Positions 51,928-61,868 of a stretch of 64,000 bases of DNA are shown here, piece by piece. How positions within the stretch are numbered: the stretch's first letter is position 1; every line of letters starts with the position of its first letter. The stretch comes from Oscillospiraceae bacterium (GTDB lineage: Bacteria > Bacillota_A > Clostridia > Oscillospirales > Oscillospiraceae). Location: contig JAFOBK010000035.1 of the NCBI GenBank assembly GCA_017381835.1, forward strand, positions 1 through 64,000, given 5' to 3'. The translations under genes were made by a program, and so were the position numbers. The notes below the pieces were generated by a model, which worked only from the letters and a program-made list of their open reading frames with translations, was not told where the DNA came from and did no database searches.

Positions 51928-53020
51928 ATGTCTGAAGAAAGACGAGCAGGCTATCCTGCTGCTGCGAAAACTCTATCAAAACTACGGTTATCAGCCTTAT
52001 AAGATGAGCCGCTTTGAAGAGTATGATCTATATGTCCGCAATAAGGATTTCCTGGTGTCCGATCAGGTGATCACCTTTTCCGATCGGCAGGGAAAGCTTT
52101 TGGCTCTAAAGCCGGACGTGACCCTCTCCATTATCAAGAATGCGGGAAAGTCCGGAGAAACCCAGCGCGTGTATTATAACGAGAATGTCTACCGTGTGGA
52201 TCCCCAAACCCGGGCCTTCCGAGAAATCATGCAGACCGGTCTGGAATGCATCGGCAATCTATCCTCTGCCGATGTGGCGGAGGTGGTGCTGCTGGCAGCC
52301 CAAAGCCTTGCCAAATTGGGAGAGCATTTCGTTTTGGATATTTCCCATATGGGTATTGTAGGCGGCATTCTTCAAAAGTCCGGTCTTAGCCATGAGGGTC
52401 AGAATCGGGCGCTGCAGTATCTGCATCAGAAGAACAGCCATGAAATGCGCAGACTTTGCCAGGAAGAGCATTGCGATCCGGATGGATTGCTGGCACTGGT
52501 GGAGTCCGGCGGCACACCTTTCCAGGTGTTTGAGCGACTCCGCGGTTTTGCCCGGGATGCAGCGTTGCAGGCATCTGTAGTGCAGCTGCAGCAGATTTGT
52601 GGAGTCCTGGAACAGTTCGGATTTGCCGACAAGATCCGGGTGGATTTCTCCGTGGGTACGGATATGAAGTATTACAGCGGTGTGGTGTTCAAGGGTTACC
52701 TGGAGGGCATCACCACCTGGATCCTCTCCGGCGGCCAGTATGATAAGCTGCTGCAGAAGATGGGCCGGGGCGGAAATGCCGTGGGTTTTGCGATTTATCT
52801 GAATCTGCTGGAGCAGATTCGTCAGAAACGCGAGTTTGATGTGGATGCGGTGCTACTGTATCCGGAAGATGCGGATGCAGCCCAGGTGATGGCGGCGGCA
52901 GCCGGCCTGCGAAAGGAATGCAATGTGCTGACCATCACCCAGCTGCCGGAAAATTTGCGGTGGCGGAAGCTCTATAAACTGGAGAAAGGGGAGGCGATTC
53001 TGATTGAAAACAATGGTTAA
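51920..53020 (+). CDS. hisZ: ATP phosphoribosyltransferase regulatory subunit HisZ
   Basis: 366 residues, a histidyl-tRNA synthetase paralogue without tRNA charging. Class II synthetase-like motifs are YGYQPYKMSRFEEYDLY, LLALKPDVTLSI, YYNENVYRVD, REIMQTGLECIG and YYSGVVFKGYL. It forms a complex with short-form HisG and gives histidine feedback. The start at 51920 has AGGAG upstream and overlaps the regulator stop; the longer frame upstream is a shadow of hisR. Confidence 0.92.
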   Translation: MDKCLKKDEQAILLLRKLYQNYGYQPYKMSRFEEYDLYVRNKDFLVSDQVITFSDRQGKLLALKPDVTLSIIKNAGKSGETQRVYYNENVYRVDPQTRAFREIMQTGLECIGNLSSADVAEVVLLAAQSLAKLGEHFVLDISHMGIVGGILQKSGLSHEGQNRALQYLHQKNSHEMRRLCQEEHCDPDGLLALVESGGTPFQVFERLRGFARDAALQASVVQLQQICGVLEQFGFADKIRVDFSVGTDMKYYSGVVFKGYLEGITTWILSGGQYDKLLQKMGRGGNAVGFAIYLNLLEQIRQKREFDVDAVLLYPEDADAAQVMAAAAGLRKECNVLTITQLPENLRWRKLYKLEKGEAILIENNG

Positions 53021-53642
53021 TATTGCGCTCCCCAAAGGCCGCTTAGGCGAGAAGGTCTATGCGCTTTTGAAAAATGCCGGATTCTTCTGTCCAGAGCTGG
53101 AAGAAAGCAGCCGGAAACTGGTGTTTGAAAATGAGGAAAAGGGTGTCCGCTACTTTTGGGTGAAACCCTCCGATGTGTCCATTTATGTGGAACGGGGTGC
53201 GGCGGATATCGGCGTGGCAGGAAAGGATATTCTGCTGGAATATAAACCGGATGTATATGAATTGCTGGACTTAAATATCGGCAAATGCCGTATGGCGGTG
53301 GCTGGTCCTGTGGATTTTCGGGACAGCGCCGGTATGACCCTCCGGGTAGCGACCAAATTCCCGGAGATTGCCCAAAGCTACTATAACGAAAAATGCAGAG
53401 ATATTGACATCATCAAATTGAACGGATCCATCGAACTGGCACCTATCATGGGACTTTCCGATGTGATCGTAGACATTGTAGAGACAGGAAAAACATTGAA
53501 GGAGAATAACCTGGAAGTGTTGGAGACCATTGTTCCCATCAGTGCCCGGCTGATTGCCAATATGGCCAGCATGAAGTTCAAAGGGGAACAGATCGAAAGC
53601 ATTCGCCAAGGCTTGGCGAAACAGGTGGAGGAGAGAGAATGA
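53004..53642 (+). CDS. hisG: ATP phosphoribosyltransferase catalytic subunit, short form
   Basis: About 212 residues, first enzyme of histidine synthesis (PRPP + ATP). Motifs: NIALPKGRLGEKV at the N-terminus, ERGAADIGVAGKDIL, and the PRPP loop DVIVDIVETGKTLKEN. The C-terminal regulatory domain of long HisG is absent, which explains the need for HisZ. The TTG at 53004 has GGGGAGG 9 bases upstream; an ATG at 53013 is an alternative start without a good ribosome site. The gene overlaps the 3' end of hisZ and the start of hisD. Confidence 0.94.
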   Translation: MKTMVNIALPKGRLGEKVYALLKNAGFFCPELEESSRKLVFENEEKGVRYFWVKPSDVSIYVERGAADIGVAGKDILLEYKPDVYELLDLNIGKCRMAVAGPVDFRDSAGMTLRVATKFPEIAQSYYNEKCRDIDIIKLNGSIELAPIMGLSDVIVDIVETGKTLKENNLEVLETIVPISARLIANMASMKFKGEQIESIRQGLAKQVEERE

Positions 53643-54910
53643 TTCAGATTTTTAACTACGGCCTGGTAGACCAGGATAAGATCTTTGCCCGGGTGGTACC
53701 GGAAGTAGATGTGGAAGCGGTGGTTGCTCAGATCATTGCTGATGTCCGCAAGGGTAAGGATCGGGCAGTGATCGAGTATTGCCGCCGGTTTGATCGGGTG
53801 GATTTGAGAACCCTGGAAGTGACCAGAGCCGAAATCGAGGAAGCCAAGCATCAGGTAACACCGGAATTTTTGAGAATTCTCAAAAAGGCAGCGGCCAATA
53901 TTCGCGCTTACCATGAGATGCAGGTTTGCACCGGTTTTCAGATTGAACGGGACGGTGTGATCCTTGGCCAGAAGGTAACTCCCATCGAGAATGTGGGCAT
54001 TTATGTGCCCGGCGGTACCGCGGCTTACCCTTCTACGGTGCTGATGGATGCCATTCCTGCCAAAATCGCAGGCTGCAAGCAGATTGTGATGGTGACCCCG
54101 CCCGGTAAGAACGGCAAGGTGAATCCTGCGATCCTGGCAGCTGCTGATGTGGCAGGTGTAGACCGGATTTTTAAAGTCGGCGGCGCCCAGGCGATCGCAG
54201 CTTTGGCATACGGTACTGAGTCTATCCCCCAGGTGGATAAGATCGTTGGCCCCGGCAATGCCTTCGTGGCAGAGGCCAAAAAGCAGGTCTTTGGCCGGGT
54301 GGCCATCGATATGATCGCAGGCCCCAGCGAGATTTTGATCGTTGCGGATGCAAAAAGCAACCCCGTTCACATTGCGGCGGATATGCTCTCCCAGGCAGAG
54401 CATGATAAGCTGGCCAGCGCTGTGCTGGTGACCGACAGCATGGCTTTGGCAGAGGCGGTTCAGGCGGAACTGGAAGTGCAGATTCCCCGACTGCCCAGAG
54501 CATCCATCGCCCGTCACTCCATTGATGTAAACGGTAAGATCATTGTAGCGGAAGATTTGGCGGTTGCCATTGATGTTGCCAATAAACTGGCTCCGGAGCA
54601 CCTGGAGCTGATGGTAGATGAACCCTTCGCCTATCTGGATAAGATCGAAAACGCAGGTTCTGTCTTTATGGGAAGAAATTGTCCCGAGGCTTTGGGCGAT
54701 TATTTTGCCGGCCCCAACCACACCCTGCCCACCAGCGGAACGGCCCGGTTTTCCAGTGCCCTTTCCGTGGACGATTTTATCAAGAAGAGCCAGTATACCT
54801 ATTACACCCGGGAAGCCCTTAACAAAGTGGCAGGCGATGTGGCCTATTTTGCATGGCAGGAAGGCCTGGAGGCCCATGCCCGGAGTGCGCTGATTCGTAC
54901 AGAGGAATGA
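53639..54910 (+). CDS. hisD: histidinol dehydrogenase
   Basis: 423 residues; it oxidises histidinol to histidine in two NAD-dependent steps. Zinc/catalytic regions are VGIYVPGGTAAYPSTVLM, GPGNAFVAEAKKQVFG, DMIAGPSEI, LSQAEHDKL (metal His/Gln), APEHLEL and GDYFAGPNHTLPTSGTA. It overlaps hisG by 4 bases (ATGA). Confidence 0.96.
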   Translation: MIQIFNYGLVDQDKIFARVVPEVDVEAVVAQIIADVRKGKDRAVIEYCRRFDRVDLRTLEVTRAEIEEAKHQVTPEFLRILKKAAANIRAYHEMQVCTGFQIERDGVILGQKVTPIENVGIYVPGGTAAYPSTVLMDAIPAKIAGCKQIVMVTPPGKNGKVNPAILAAADVAGVDRIFKVGGAQAIAALAYGTESIPQVDKIVGPGNAFVAEAKKQVFGRVAIDMIAGPSEILIVADAKSNPVHIAADMLSQAEHDKLASAVLVTDSMALAEAVQAELEVQIPRLPRASIARHSIDVNGKIIVAEDLAVAIDVANKLAPEHLELMVDEPFAYLDKIENAGSVFMGRNCPEALGDYFAGPNHTLPTSGTARFSSALSVDDFIKKSQYTYYTREALNKVAGDVAYFAWQEGLEAHARSALIRTEE

Positions 54911-54914
54911 TTTT

Positions 54915-55979
54915 ATGAGCCGATTTTTGAATAAACGCTATCAATCTCTGGAAGCCTATACCCCCGGCGAACAGCCGAGAGATATGGTTTATATCAAACT
55001 CAATACCAACGAATCGCCCTATCCTCCCGCACCCTCTGTGGTGGCGGCGATGGATGCCCGGCAGGTGGAAAATCTGCGGCTCTATTCTGATCCCACCGGT
55101 CTGAGCCTGAAGCAGAAGCTGGCAGAGTTATATGATTTGGCACCGGAGAATATCTTCATTTCCAATGGTTCTGATGATATTCTGAACTTTGCCTTCATGG
55201 CCTTCGCGGACGATCGTGGTGCCGCATTTGCGGATATTACATACGGATTCTACCCCGTTTACGGTGAGCTTCACAATGTGAATGTGCAGATCATTCCACT
55301 GGAAGCGGATTTCTCCCTGGACTATCAAAAGTACTGCGGCCTGAATAAAATGATCGTCATTGCCAATCCCAATGCCCCTACCGGAATGGAGATTCCTCTG
55401 TGGCAGATCGAGGAGATTCTAAAGACCAATCCCGATTCTGTGGTGGTGATCGACGAGGCTTATGTGGACTTCGGCGGTACCAGCTGCTATCAACTGATTA
55501 AAAATTATGTAAACCTCCTGGTGGTACGAACCTTCTCTAAATCCCGCTGCCTTGCAGGCGCCAGACTGGGTTATGCCTTCGGAAGCAAAGAACTGATCGA
55601 GGATTTGGAAAAGCTGAAGTACTCCACCAATCCTTACAATGTGAACCGGCTGACCATGATGCTGGGCTGTGAAACAGTGGATGCGGAACCCTACTATCGG
55701 GAAGTGAGCGAAAAAATCCAGGCTGCAAGAGCCTGGGCGGTGGATGCGCTCCAAAACCTGGGATTCCAGGTGCTGCCCAGCAAAGCAAACTTTATCTTTG
55801 CCCGGCATCCCGGTGTTTCCGGCGCAGAGCTATATAGCGGACTGCGGCAGCGGGGCATCCTGGTGCGCCACTTTACAAAGGAAAGAATCAAAGATTTTGT
55901 CAGAATCACCATCGGCACGCAGGAACAAATGGAGCGTTTGGCTGAGGTACTGCAGGATATGACAGGAGGGGCAAAATGA
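54915..55979 (+). CDS. hisC: histidinol-phosphate aminotransferase
   Basis: 354 residues, class I PLP aminotransferase. KLNTNESPYPPAPSVV, SNGSDDILNFAF, ANPNAPTG, DEAYVDFGG and the PLP lysine in RTFSKSRCLAGARLGYA are clear. It converts imidazole acetol phosphate to histidinol phosphate. It overlaps hisB by 4 bases. Confidence 0.95.
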   Translation: MSRFLNKRYQSLEAYTPGEQPRDMVYIKLNTNESPYPPAPSVVAAMDARQVENLRLYSDPTGLSLKQKLAELYDLAPENIFISNGSDDILNFAFMAFADDRGAAFADITYGFYPVYGELHNVNVQIIPLEADFSLDYQKYCGLNKMIVIANPNAPTGMEIPLWQIEEILKTNPDSVVVIDEAYVDFGGTSCYQLIKNYVNLLVVRTFSKSRCLAGARLGYAFGSKELIEDLEKLKYSTNPYNVNRLTMMLGCETVDAEPYYREVSEKIQAARAWAVDALQNLGFQVLPSKANFIFARHPGVSGAELYSGLRQRGILVRHFTKERIKDFVRITIGTQEQMERLAEVLQDMTGGAK

Positions 55980-56563
55980 GAACAGCGGAAGTGATCCGCA
56001 AAACTGCGGAAACGGATATTATGTTAACTTTAAACCTGGATGGTACCGGCAAGGCGGAGATTTCCACCGGCTGCGGCTTCCTGGATCATATGCTGACCCT
56101 CTTTGCCCACCACGGCTGCTTTGATCTGACGGTCAAGTGCCAGGGTGATACCTGGGTAGATGACCACCACACCGTGGAAGATGTGGGCATCTGCCTGGGC
56201 AAGGCCTTTGCCGATGCTTTGGGAGAAAAGCGGGGTATCACCCGTTACGGCAGCTTCATTCTGCCTATGGATGAAAGCCTGATCCTCTCTGCGGTGGATA
56301 TTTCCGGCCGCAGCTACCTGGGTTATGACCTGCAGATTCCCACTTTTAAGATCGGTACTTTTGATACAGAGCTGGTGGAAGAATTTTTCCTGGGTTTTGT
56401 CCGTCAGTGCCCTATGAGCCTGCATATCCGCAAGCTTGCCGGAACCAATTCCCATCACATCGCTGAGGGTGCATTCAAGTCCGTAGCCCGCAGCCTGAAG
56501 ATGGCAGTTGCTCTGGATGCAAAGAATCCCGATGCCATCCCCTCTACCAAAGGAGTGCTGTAA
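55976..56563 (+). CDS. hisB: imidazoleglycerol-phosphate dehydratase
   Basis: 195 residues, single-function HisB without the phosphatase domain seen in enterobacteria. Two manganese motifs are GCGFLDHMLTLFAHHG / DDHHTVEDVGICLG in the first half and LRIRK-like HIRKLAGTNSHHIAEGAFKSVARSL in the second. Its stop TAA shares a base with the hisH ATG. Confidence 0.96.
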   Translation: MRTAEVIRKTAETDIMLTLNLDGTGKAEISTGCGFLDHMLTLFAHHGCFDLTVKCQGDTWVDDHHTVEDVGICLGKAFADALGEKRGITRYGSFILPMDESLILSAVDISGRSYLGYDLQIPTFKIGTFDTELVEEFFLGFVRQCPMSLHIRKLAGTNSHHIAEGAFKSVARSLKMAVALDAKNPDAIPSTKGVL

Positions 56564-57174
56564 TGGTCGGTATTATTGACTACGGTGTGGGAAATCTCTT
56601 TTCTCTGCAATCCTCTTTTACTGCCATTGGGCAGGATGTGGTGGTGAGCAGTGACCCGGAGGTGCTGCGCAAGGCCGACCATATCCTGCTGCCGGGCGTG
56701 GGCGCCTTCGAGGATGCAGTCAAAAAGCTGCGGGATTCTCAGATGGATCAGATGGTCTATGAGGCTGTAAAGGCAGGAAAACCCTTGATGGGTATTTGCC
56801 TGGGCATGCAGATGCTCTTTGAAAAAAGCTTTGAGTACGGCGAGCATCAGGGCCTGGGACTCTTAAAAGGCCAGGTGATTCCCATGGCAGGCCTGCTGCC
56901 GGAAACGTTGAAGATCCCCCATATGGGCTGGAATGGGCTGTATATTACCCAGCCTGACGGAAAACTCTTTGCCAACACAAAAGAAGGCGATTACGTCTAT
57001 TTTGTCCACTCCTATTTTGCGGACAAGTGTGAGGATTCCCTGGCGGCCCAAACAGAGTATGGCAAGATGCTGACCGCCGCGGTGGAGAAGGACAATGTAT
57101 TCGGCTGCCAGTTCCATCCGGAAAAGAGCGGAGACGTGGGACTTAATATTTTGCGCGCGTTTTGCGCGGTGTAG
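56563..57174 (+). CDS. hisH: imidazole glycerol phosphate synthase glutaminase subunit
   Basis: 203 residues, class I glutamine amidotransferase. Nucleophile Cys in GICLGMQMLFE, catalytic His and Glu in CQFHPEKSG. It supplies ammonia to HisF. Confidence 0.95.
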   Translation: MVGIIDYGVGNLFSLQSSFTAIGQDVVVSSDPEVLRKADHILLPGVGAFEDAVKKLRDSQMDQMVYEAVKAGKPLMGICLGMQMLFEKSFEYGEHQGLGLLKGQVIPMAGLLPETLKIPHMGWNGLYITQPDGKLFANTKEGDYVYFVHSYFADKCEDSLAAQTEYGKMLTAAVEKDNVFGCQFHPEKSGDVGLNILRAFCAV

Positions 57175-57185
57175 GAGGGTTGGAT

Positions 57186-57899
57186 ATGAAACTGTATCCT
57201 GCCATTGACTTATATGAGGGAAAAGCTGTCCGCCTTTATAAAGGTGAGTATCAGCAGATGACCGTTTATAATGAGAATCCTTTGGAAGTTGCCATGGATT
57301 TTCAAAATGCCGGTGCCACATGCCTTCATATGGTGGACTTGGAGGGCGCCAAATTCGGCACCACCTCCAATTTGCCGGTGATTGAGAAAATCGTCAAGGC
57401 AACCGACTTGTTTGTGGAAGTGGGAGGCGGTATCCGTACCATGGAAACCATCGATGCTTATCTATCCATTGGCGTCAATCGGGTGATTTTGGGTACGGCG
57501 GCGGTGACAGACCGTCCCTTCCTGGAATCAGCCCTTCAAAAATACGGCGAGAAGATCGCTGTAGGCGTGGATCTGAAGGATGGTTATGTAGCTATCAAAG
57601 GCTGGACAGAGAAGTCCCGGTGGACGGCAGAGGCCTTTTTTGCCGACCTGGAAAAGTTAGGGGTATCTACAGTCATCTGTACCGATATCTCCCGGGACGG
57701 CGCTATGCAGGGCACGAACCGGGCGCTCTATCAAGCACTTTCTGAAAAGTACAATATCCAGCTGATTGCCTCCGGCGGTGTGTCCAGCCTGGAGGATATA
57801 AAGGCACTGAACGCAATGAATCTCCATGGCGCCATTATCGGCAAGGCCTACTATACCGGCGCTATCAACCTCCGGGAAGCTCTGGAGGTGTGCAGATGA
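57186..57899 (+). CDS. hisA: phosphoribosylformimino-AICAR phosphate isomerase
   Basis: 237 residues, half-barrel-repeat TIM barrel. YPAIDLYEGKAVRLYKG with the catalytic Asp at the N-terminus, EVGGGIRTMETI, and TDISRDGAMQGTN with the second catalytic Asp. The start at 57186 has AGGAGGG 6 bases upstream. Its end overlaps hisF by 4 bases. Confidence 0.95.
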   Translation: MKLYPAIDLYEGKAVRLYKGEYQQMTVYNENPLEVAMDFQNAGATCLHMVDLEGAKFGTTSNLPVIEKIVKATDLFVEVGGGIRTMETIDAYLSIGVNRVILGTAAVTDRPFLESALQKYGEKIAVGVDLKDGYVAIKGWTEKSRWTAEAFFADLEKLGVSTVICTDISRDGAMQGTNRALYQALSEKYNIQLIASGGVSSLEDIKALNAMNLHGAIIGKAYYTGAINLREALEVCR

Positions 57900-58654
57900 T
57901 CACCAAGCGTATCATCCCCTGCCTGGATGTAAAAAACGGCAGAGTGGTGAAAGGAACCAATTTCCAGGGCCTTTCCGATGTGTCTGATCCTGTGGCATTG
58001 GGTAAATTCTATTCCGACAACGGTGCGGATGAGTTGGTATTTTACGATATCACGGCATCCTTTGAGGGCAGAAAGCTTTTTACGGACATTCTGCAGAAAG
58101 TGGCATCCACGATTTTTATTCCACTCACCGTTGGCGGTGGCATCAATACCGTGGAGGATTTTGACCGGGTGCTGAAATGCGGCGCCGATAAGGTCAGCGT
58201 CAACTCCGGCGCGATCCGTAATCCCGACTTGATCCTGCAGGCAGCGCGGAAATACGGTGACCAGTGTGTGGTTCTGTCTGCGGATGTAAAGCGGGTTGAC
58301 GGTGAGTTCCGTGTCTTTGCCAAAGGCGGCAGAGAGGACACCGGTATGGAAGCCATCTCCTGGATCAAGCGGTGTGTAGATATGGGCGCCGGCGAAGTGG
58401 TTCTTAATTCCATAGACACCGACGGAGTGAAGAAAGGTTTTGATCTTGAGATGCTGGAAGCGGTCAGCAATGCGGTGGATGTGCCGGTGATCGCCTCCGG
58501 CGGCGCCGGCTGTATGGAGGATTTTGTGACACTGTTTCAAAATCTTCCCAAGGTAGATGCCGGACTGGCGGCTTCTATTTTCCACTTTGGCCAGGTGCAG
58601 ATTCCCGAATTGAAGGCATATCTTGCCAGGAACAATATCAATGTGAGGTTGTAA
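57896..58654 (+). CDS. hisF: imidazole glycerol phosphate synthase cyclase subunit
   Basis: 252 residues, TIM barrel. Catalytic Asp in [28 protein letters not shown], and the second Asp in [12 protein letters not shown]. The start at 57896 has TGGAGG 7 bases upstream; a GTG at 57890 lies in the ribosome site. Confidence 0.96.
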   Translation: MITKRIIPCLDVKNGRVVKGTNFQGLSDVSDPVALGKFYSDNGADELVFYDITASFEGRKLFTDILQKVASTIFIPLTVGGGINTVEDFDRVLKCGADKVSVNSGAIRNPDLILQAARKYGDQCVVLSADVKRVDGEFRVFAKGGREDTGMEAISWIKRCVDMGAGEVVLNSIDTDGVKKGFDLEMLEAVSNAVDVPVIASGGAGCMEDFVTLFQNLPKVDAGLAASIFHFGQVQIPELKAYLARNNINVRL

Positions 58655-58656
58655 TC

Positions 58657-59298
58657 ATGGATATCAGCAAGCTGAAATTTGATGAAAAGGGTCTGATCCC
58701 GGCAATCGTAGTGGACGCAGAGACAAACCAGGTGCTGACCCTTGCCTATATGAATGAGGAGAGCCTGAAGATCTCCCTGGAGAAAAAGCTGACTTGCTTC
58801 TGGAGCCGTTCCCGGCAGGAACTGTGGCTGAAGGGGGAAACCAGCGGCAATTATCAGCATATCGTGTCTATCACAGCGGATTGTGATTATGATGCTCTGG
58901 TTGTAAAGGTCACGAAAGACGGCCCCGCCTGCCACCTGGGTGAGGAGTCTTGCTTCCATAATCCGGTGCTGGGAGAAGAGAATGCCCCCTTCCGGCTGGA
59001 AGGCCTCTATGACCTGCTGATGGACCGCAAAGCTACCCTTCCTGAAGGCTCTTACACCACTTATCTGTTCCAAAAGGGTTTGGATAAGATTCTTAAGAAG
59101 GTGGGCGAAGAGTCCACGGAAGTGATCATCGCCGGCAAGGCAGAGGACAAGGCGGAGACCATTTATGAGATCGCTGACCTGACCTACCATGTGCTGGTGC
59201 TGATGGCCCAGATGGGTATTTCTGTGGAGGATGTAAAGAAAGAACTGGCATCCCGCCATGTGATCGACCACAAGGTCAAACAGGAGAAGATGGCATAA
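58657..59298 (+). CDS. hisIE: bifunctional HisI-HisE (PR-AMP cyclohydrolase/PR-ATP pyrophosphatase)
   Basis: 213 residues. HisI is about 1-110 ([32 protein letters not shown], metal ligands in [11 protein letters not shown] and [11 protein letters not shown]). HisE is about 115-213 ([41 protein letters not shown]). It closes the operon before the convergent terminator. A histidinol-phosphate phosphatase gene is not in the operon. Confidence 0.95.
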   Translation: MDISKLKFDEKGLIPAIVVDAETNQVLTLAYMNEESLKISLEKKLTCFWSRSRQELWLKGETSGNYQHIVSITADCDYDALVVKVTKDGPACHLGEESCFHNPVLGEENAPFRLEGLYDLLMDRKATLPEGSYTTYLFQKGLDKILKKVGEESTEVIIAGKAEDKAETIYEIADLTYHVLVLMAQMGISVEDVKKELASRHVIDHKVKQEKMA

Positions 59299-59302
59299 AA
59301 AG

Positions 59303-59328
59303 AACCGCGATGCATTTGCATCGCGGTT
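59303..59328. terminator. bidirectional terminator between his and arg operons
   Basis: AACCGCGATGCA and its exact complement around a 2-base centre, with T-rich sequence on the plus side and A-rich on the other. Confidence 0.85.
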
Positions 59329-59336
59329 TTTACTTT

Positions 59337-60314
59337 TTAGAGGGTGGCGGCCATGACAGCCTTGATAGTGTGCATGCGGTTTTCTGCTTCGTCAAAAACG
59401 ATGGAAGCTTCGCTTTCGAAGACCTCGTCGGTGACTTCCATGCAGGTAATACCGAACTTATCGTAGATCTGCTTGCCGATGGTGGTGTTCAGATCGTGGA
59501 AAGCGGGCAGGCAGTGCATGAAGCGGCACTGGGAACCGGCATTCTGCATCAGTTCGGTGGTGACCCGGTAGGGGGTCAGCGCATTGATGCGCTCTTCCCA
59601 GACGCTGTCGGGCTCACCCATGGAGACCCAAACGTCGGTGTAGATCACGTCAGCACCCTTGGTAGCAACCATGGGGTCAGTAATAAATTCCAGAGTAGCG
59701 CCGGTCTCGGCGGCAACAGCCTGGCACTGAGCAATCAGCTCCTGGCTGGGGAAGTACTGCGCGGGAGAGCAAGCCACAAAGTGCATGCCCATCTTGGCGC
59801 AGCCGACCATGAGAGAATTGCCCATGTTGAACCGGGCGTCGCCCATGTATACCAGCTTCTTACCTTTCAGCTCACCGCAATGCTCCCGGATGGTCAGAAA
59901 GTCTGCCAGAATCTGGGTGGGATGGAACTCGTTAGTCAGGCCGTTCCAAACGGGAACACCGGCAAACTTTGCCAGGTCTTCCACGATTTCTTGCGCAAAA
60001 CCACGGTACTCGATGCCGTCGTACATACGGCCCAGCACCCGGGCGGTGTCGGCGATGGACTCTTTCTTGCCCATCTGGCTGCCGCTGGGTCCTAAGTAAG
60101 TGACGGACATACCCAGATCAGCACCTGCTACTTCAAATGCGCAGCGGGTACGGGTGGAGTCCTTTTCAAACAGAAGGACAATATTTTTGCCCTCATGGAT
60201 CTTATGGGGGATACCGGCCTTCTTCTTAGCCTTGAAATCAGCAGACAGATCCAGAAGTTCGGTAATTTCTGCGGGAGTGAAATCCAGCAGCTTCAGTAAA
60301 GACTTGCCTTTCAT
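59337..60314 (-). CDS. argF: ornithine carbamoyltransferase
   Basis: 325 residues; makes citrulline from ornithine and carbamoyl phosphate. Carbamoyl-P loop [25 protein letters not shown], the SMG loop in DVWVSMGEP, and the HCLP motif in [10 protein letters not shown] with the catalytic Cys. The start at 60314 has GAGAGGTG upstream; the longer frame upstream overlaps the transporter gene. It is the last gene of the arg operon, 14 bases after the ATPase gene. Confidence 0.95.
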   Translation of the reverse strand: MKGKSLLKLLDFTPAEITELLDLSADFKAKKKAGIPHKIHEGKNIVLLFEKDSTRTRCAFEVAGADLGMSVTYLGPSGSQMGKKESIADTARVLGRMYDGIEYRGFAQEIVEDLAKFAGVPVWNGLTNEFHPTQILADFLTIREHCGELKGKKLVYMGDARFNMGNSLMVGCAKMGMHFVACSPAQYFPSQELIAQCQAVAAETGATLEFITDPMVATKGADVIYTDVWVSMGEPDSVWEERINALTPYRVTTELMQNAGSQCRFMHCLPAFHDLNTTIGKQIYDKFGITCMEVTDEVFESEASIVFDEAENRMHTIKAVMAATL

Positions 60315-60328
60315 GTTGTGCACCTCTC

Positions 60329-61084
60329 TTAGAGAACTTTGGCCAGGAAGGTCTGCAGACGCTCGCACTTGGGGCTGCCGAACACTTCCTCGGGTGTGCC
60401 GTCTTCTGCGATGACACCTTCATCCATGAACACAACACGGTTACTGACTTCCTTGGCAAAGCCCATTTCGTGGGTGACCACGATCATGGTCATGCCCTTC
60501 TTGGCCAGGTTTTTCATAACGTCCAAAACTTCGCCGACCATTTCGGGGTCCAAAGCGGAAGTGGGCTCGTCGAAGAGCATCACTTCGGGATCCATGCACA
60601 GAGCGCGGACAATGGCCACACGCTGCTTCTGACCGCCGGAGAGCTGGTTGGGATAAGCGTCGGCACGGTCAGCCAGACCGACACGCTCCAAAAGCTCCAT
60701 AGCTTTGGCCTCTGCCTCAGCCTTGGCGGATTTCTTCAGCAGAACCGGAGCCAAAGTCAGATTGTCCAAAACGGTCAGATGGGGGAACAGATTAAACTGC
60801 TGGAATACCATACCCATCTTCTGACGATGCAGATCCAGATCTACCTTTGCACCGGTCAGGTTTACACCGTTAAATTCAATGCTGCCGCCGGTGGGATTCT
60901 CCAGCAGGTTCAGGCAGCGCAGGAAAGTGGACTTACCGGAACCGGAAGCGCCGATGACGCATACCACGTCGCCCTTGTGAATGTCCACATCAATACCCTT
61001 CAGGACAGACAGGTTGTCAAAATCTTTTTTCAATCCTCTGACACGGATCACTGCGTCAGAAACATTCAAATTCTTATTTTCCAT
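60329..61084 (-). CDS. glnQ: polar amino acid ABC importer ATPase
   Basis: 251 residues of the GlnQ/HisP/ArtP type. Walker [11 protein letters not shown]-loop [12 protein letters not shown], signature [15 protein letters not shown], Walker [16 protein letters not shown]-loop [10 protein letters not shown]. It overlaps the permease stop by 11 bases. Location between argH and argF suggests arginine, ornithine or citrulline as cargo; the symbol reflects family only. Confidence 0.92.
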   Translation of the reverse strand: MENKNLNVSDAVIRVRGLKKDFDNLSVLKGIDVDIHKGDVVCVIGASGSGKSTFLRCLNLLENPTGGSIEFNGVNLTGAKVDLDLHRQKMGMVFQQFNLFPHLTVLDNLTLAPVLLKKSAKAEAEAKAMELLERVGLADRADAYPNQLSGGQKQRVAIVRALCMDPEVMLFDEPTSALDPEMVGEVLDVMKNLAKKGMTMIVVTHEMGFAKEVSNRVVFMDEGVIAEDGTPEEVFGSPKCERLQTFLAKVL

Positions 61085-61760
61085 CGCTCTTACGCAGTCT
61101 CCTTTCCATAATTGCCAGCAGCCGGGTCAAAGCTACCACCATCACAAGGTAAATCAATGCCAGAAGAATGATGGGGTTGACTGCGTCGTAGGTCTTGTTT
61201 CGGATGTTGGTAGCTGCCTTAGTCACATCCACCACGGCAACATAACCGGCAACGGAAGTTTCCTTTAAAAGAGCAATACACTCGTTGCCAATGGCGGGCA
61301 GGATGTACTTGATAGCCTGGGGCATAACGACCTTTACCATAGCCTGACTCTTGGACAAGCCCAGGCTTCTGGCAGCTTCCATCTGACCCTTATCCACAGC
61401 GTTGATGCCGCTGCGAATCAGCTCGGCCATGTAGGCACCGGAGTTGATACCGAATGCGGCAATTGCCACAGGAACACCGTTTCTGGCGGATACAAACAGA
61501 ACGAAGAAGAACAGCAGAAGCAGAACGGTCATGGGGATGCCGCGGATCACAGTGGTATACAGATCGCAGAGCCAGCTGATAAAACGAAGCTTCTTGTTGC
61601 CTTCACAGTAATACTTTGTAACGGCAACCAGAGTACCAATGATAACACCGATGAGCAGTGCGCCAAAGGTAATGATCAGGGTGTTGCCAAGACCTTCCAC
61701 CATCCACATATAGCGGTTATCTACGATAAAGGTCTCATGTAATTTCTCAAACCAATTCAT
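61074..61760 (-). CDS. polar amino acid ABC importer permease
   Basis: 228 residues, HisMQ-type permease with about five membrane segments. The EAA loop is [34 protein letters not shown] (about residues 130-165). It pairs with the ATPase that overlaps its 3' end. Confidence 0.92.
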   Translation of the reverse strand: MNWFEKLHETFIVDNRYMWMVEGLGNTLIITFGALLIGVIIGTLVAVTKYYCEGNKKLRFISWLCDLYTTVIRGIPMTVLLLLFFFVLFVSARNGVPVAIAAFGINSGAYMAELIRSGINAVDKGQMEAARSLGLSKSQAMVKVVMPQAIKYILPAIGNECIALLKETSVAGYVAVVDVTKAATNIRNKTYDAVNPIILLALIYLVMVVALTRLLAIMERRLRKSDGK

Positions 61761-61810
61761 GTATCTTGTTTCCTTTTTATTCGTCAGCTTATAGGCGGAT
61801 AAAATGCTTC

Positions 61811-61846
61811 AATCACGGCTCCGCGGATAAATGCGGAGCCGTGATT
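61811..61846. terminator. attenuating hairpin between binding-protein and permease genes
   Basis: AATCACGGCTCCGC and its exact complement around an 8-base loop. On the coding (minus) strand it has only a weak T tail, so partial read-through into the permease genes is expected. Confidence 0.7.
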
Positions 61847-61868
61847 TTGGTAATGGATTTCTATTGCG

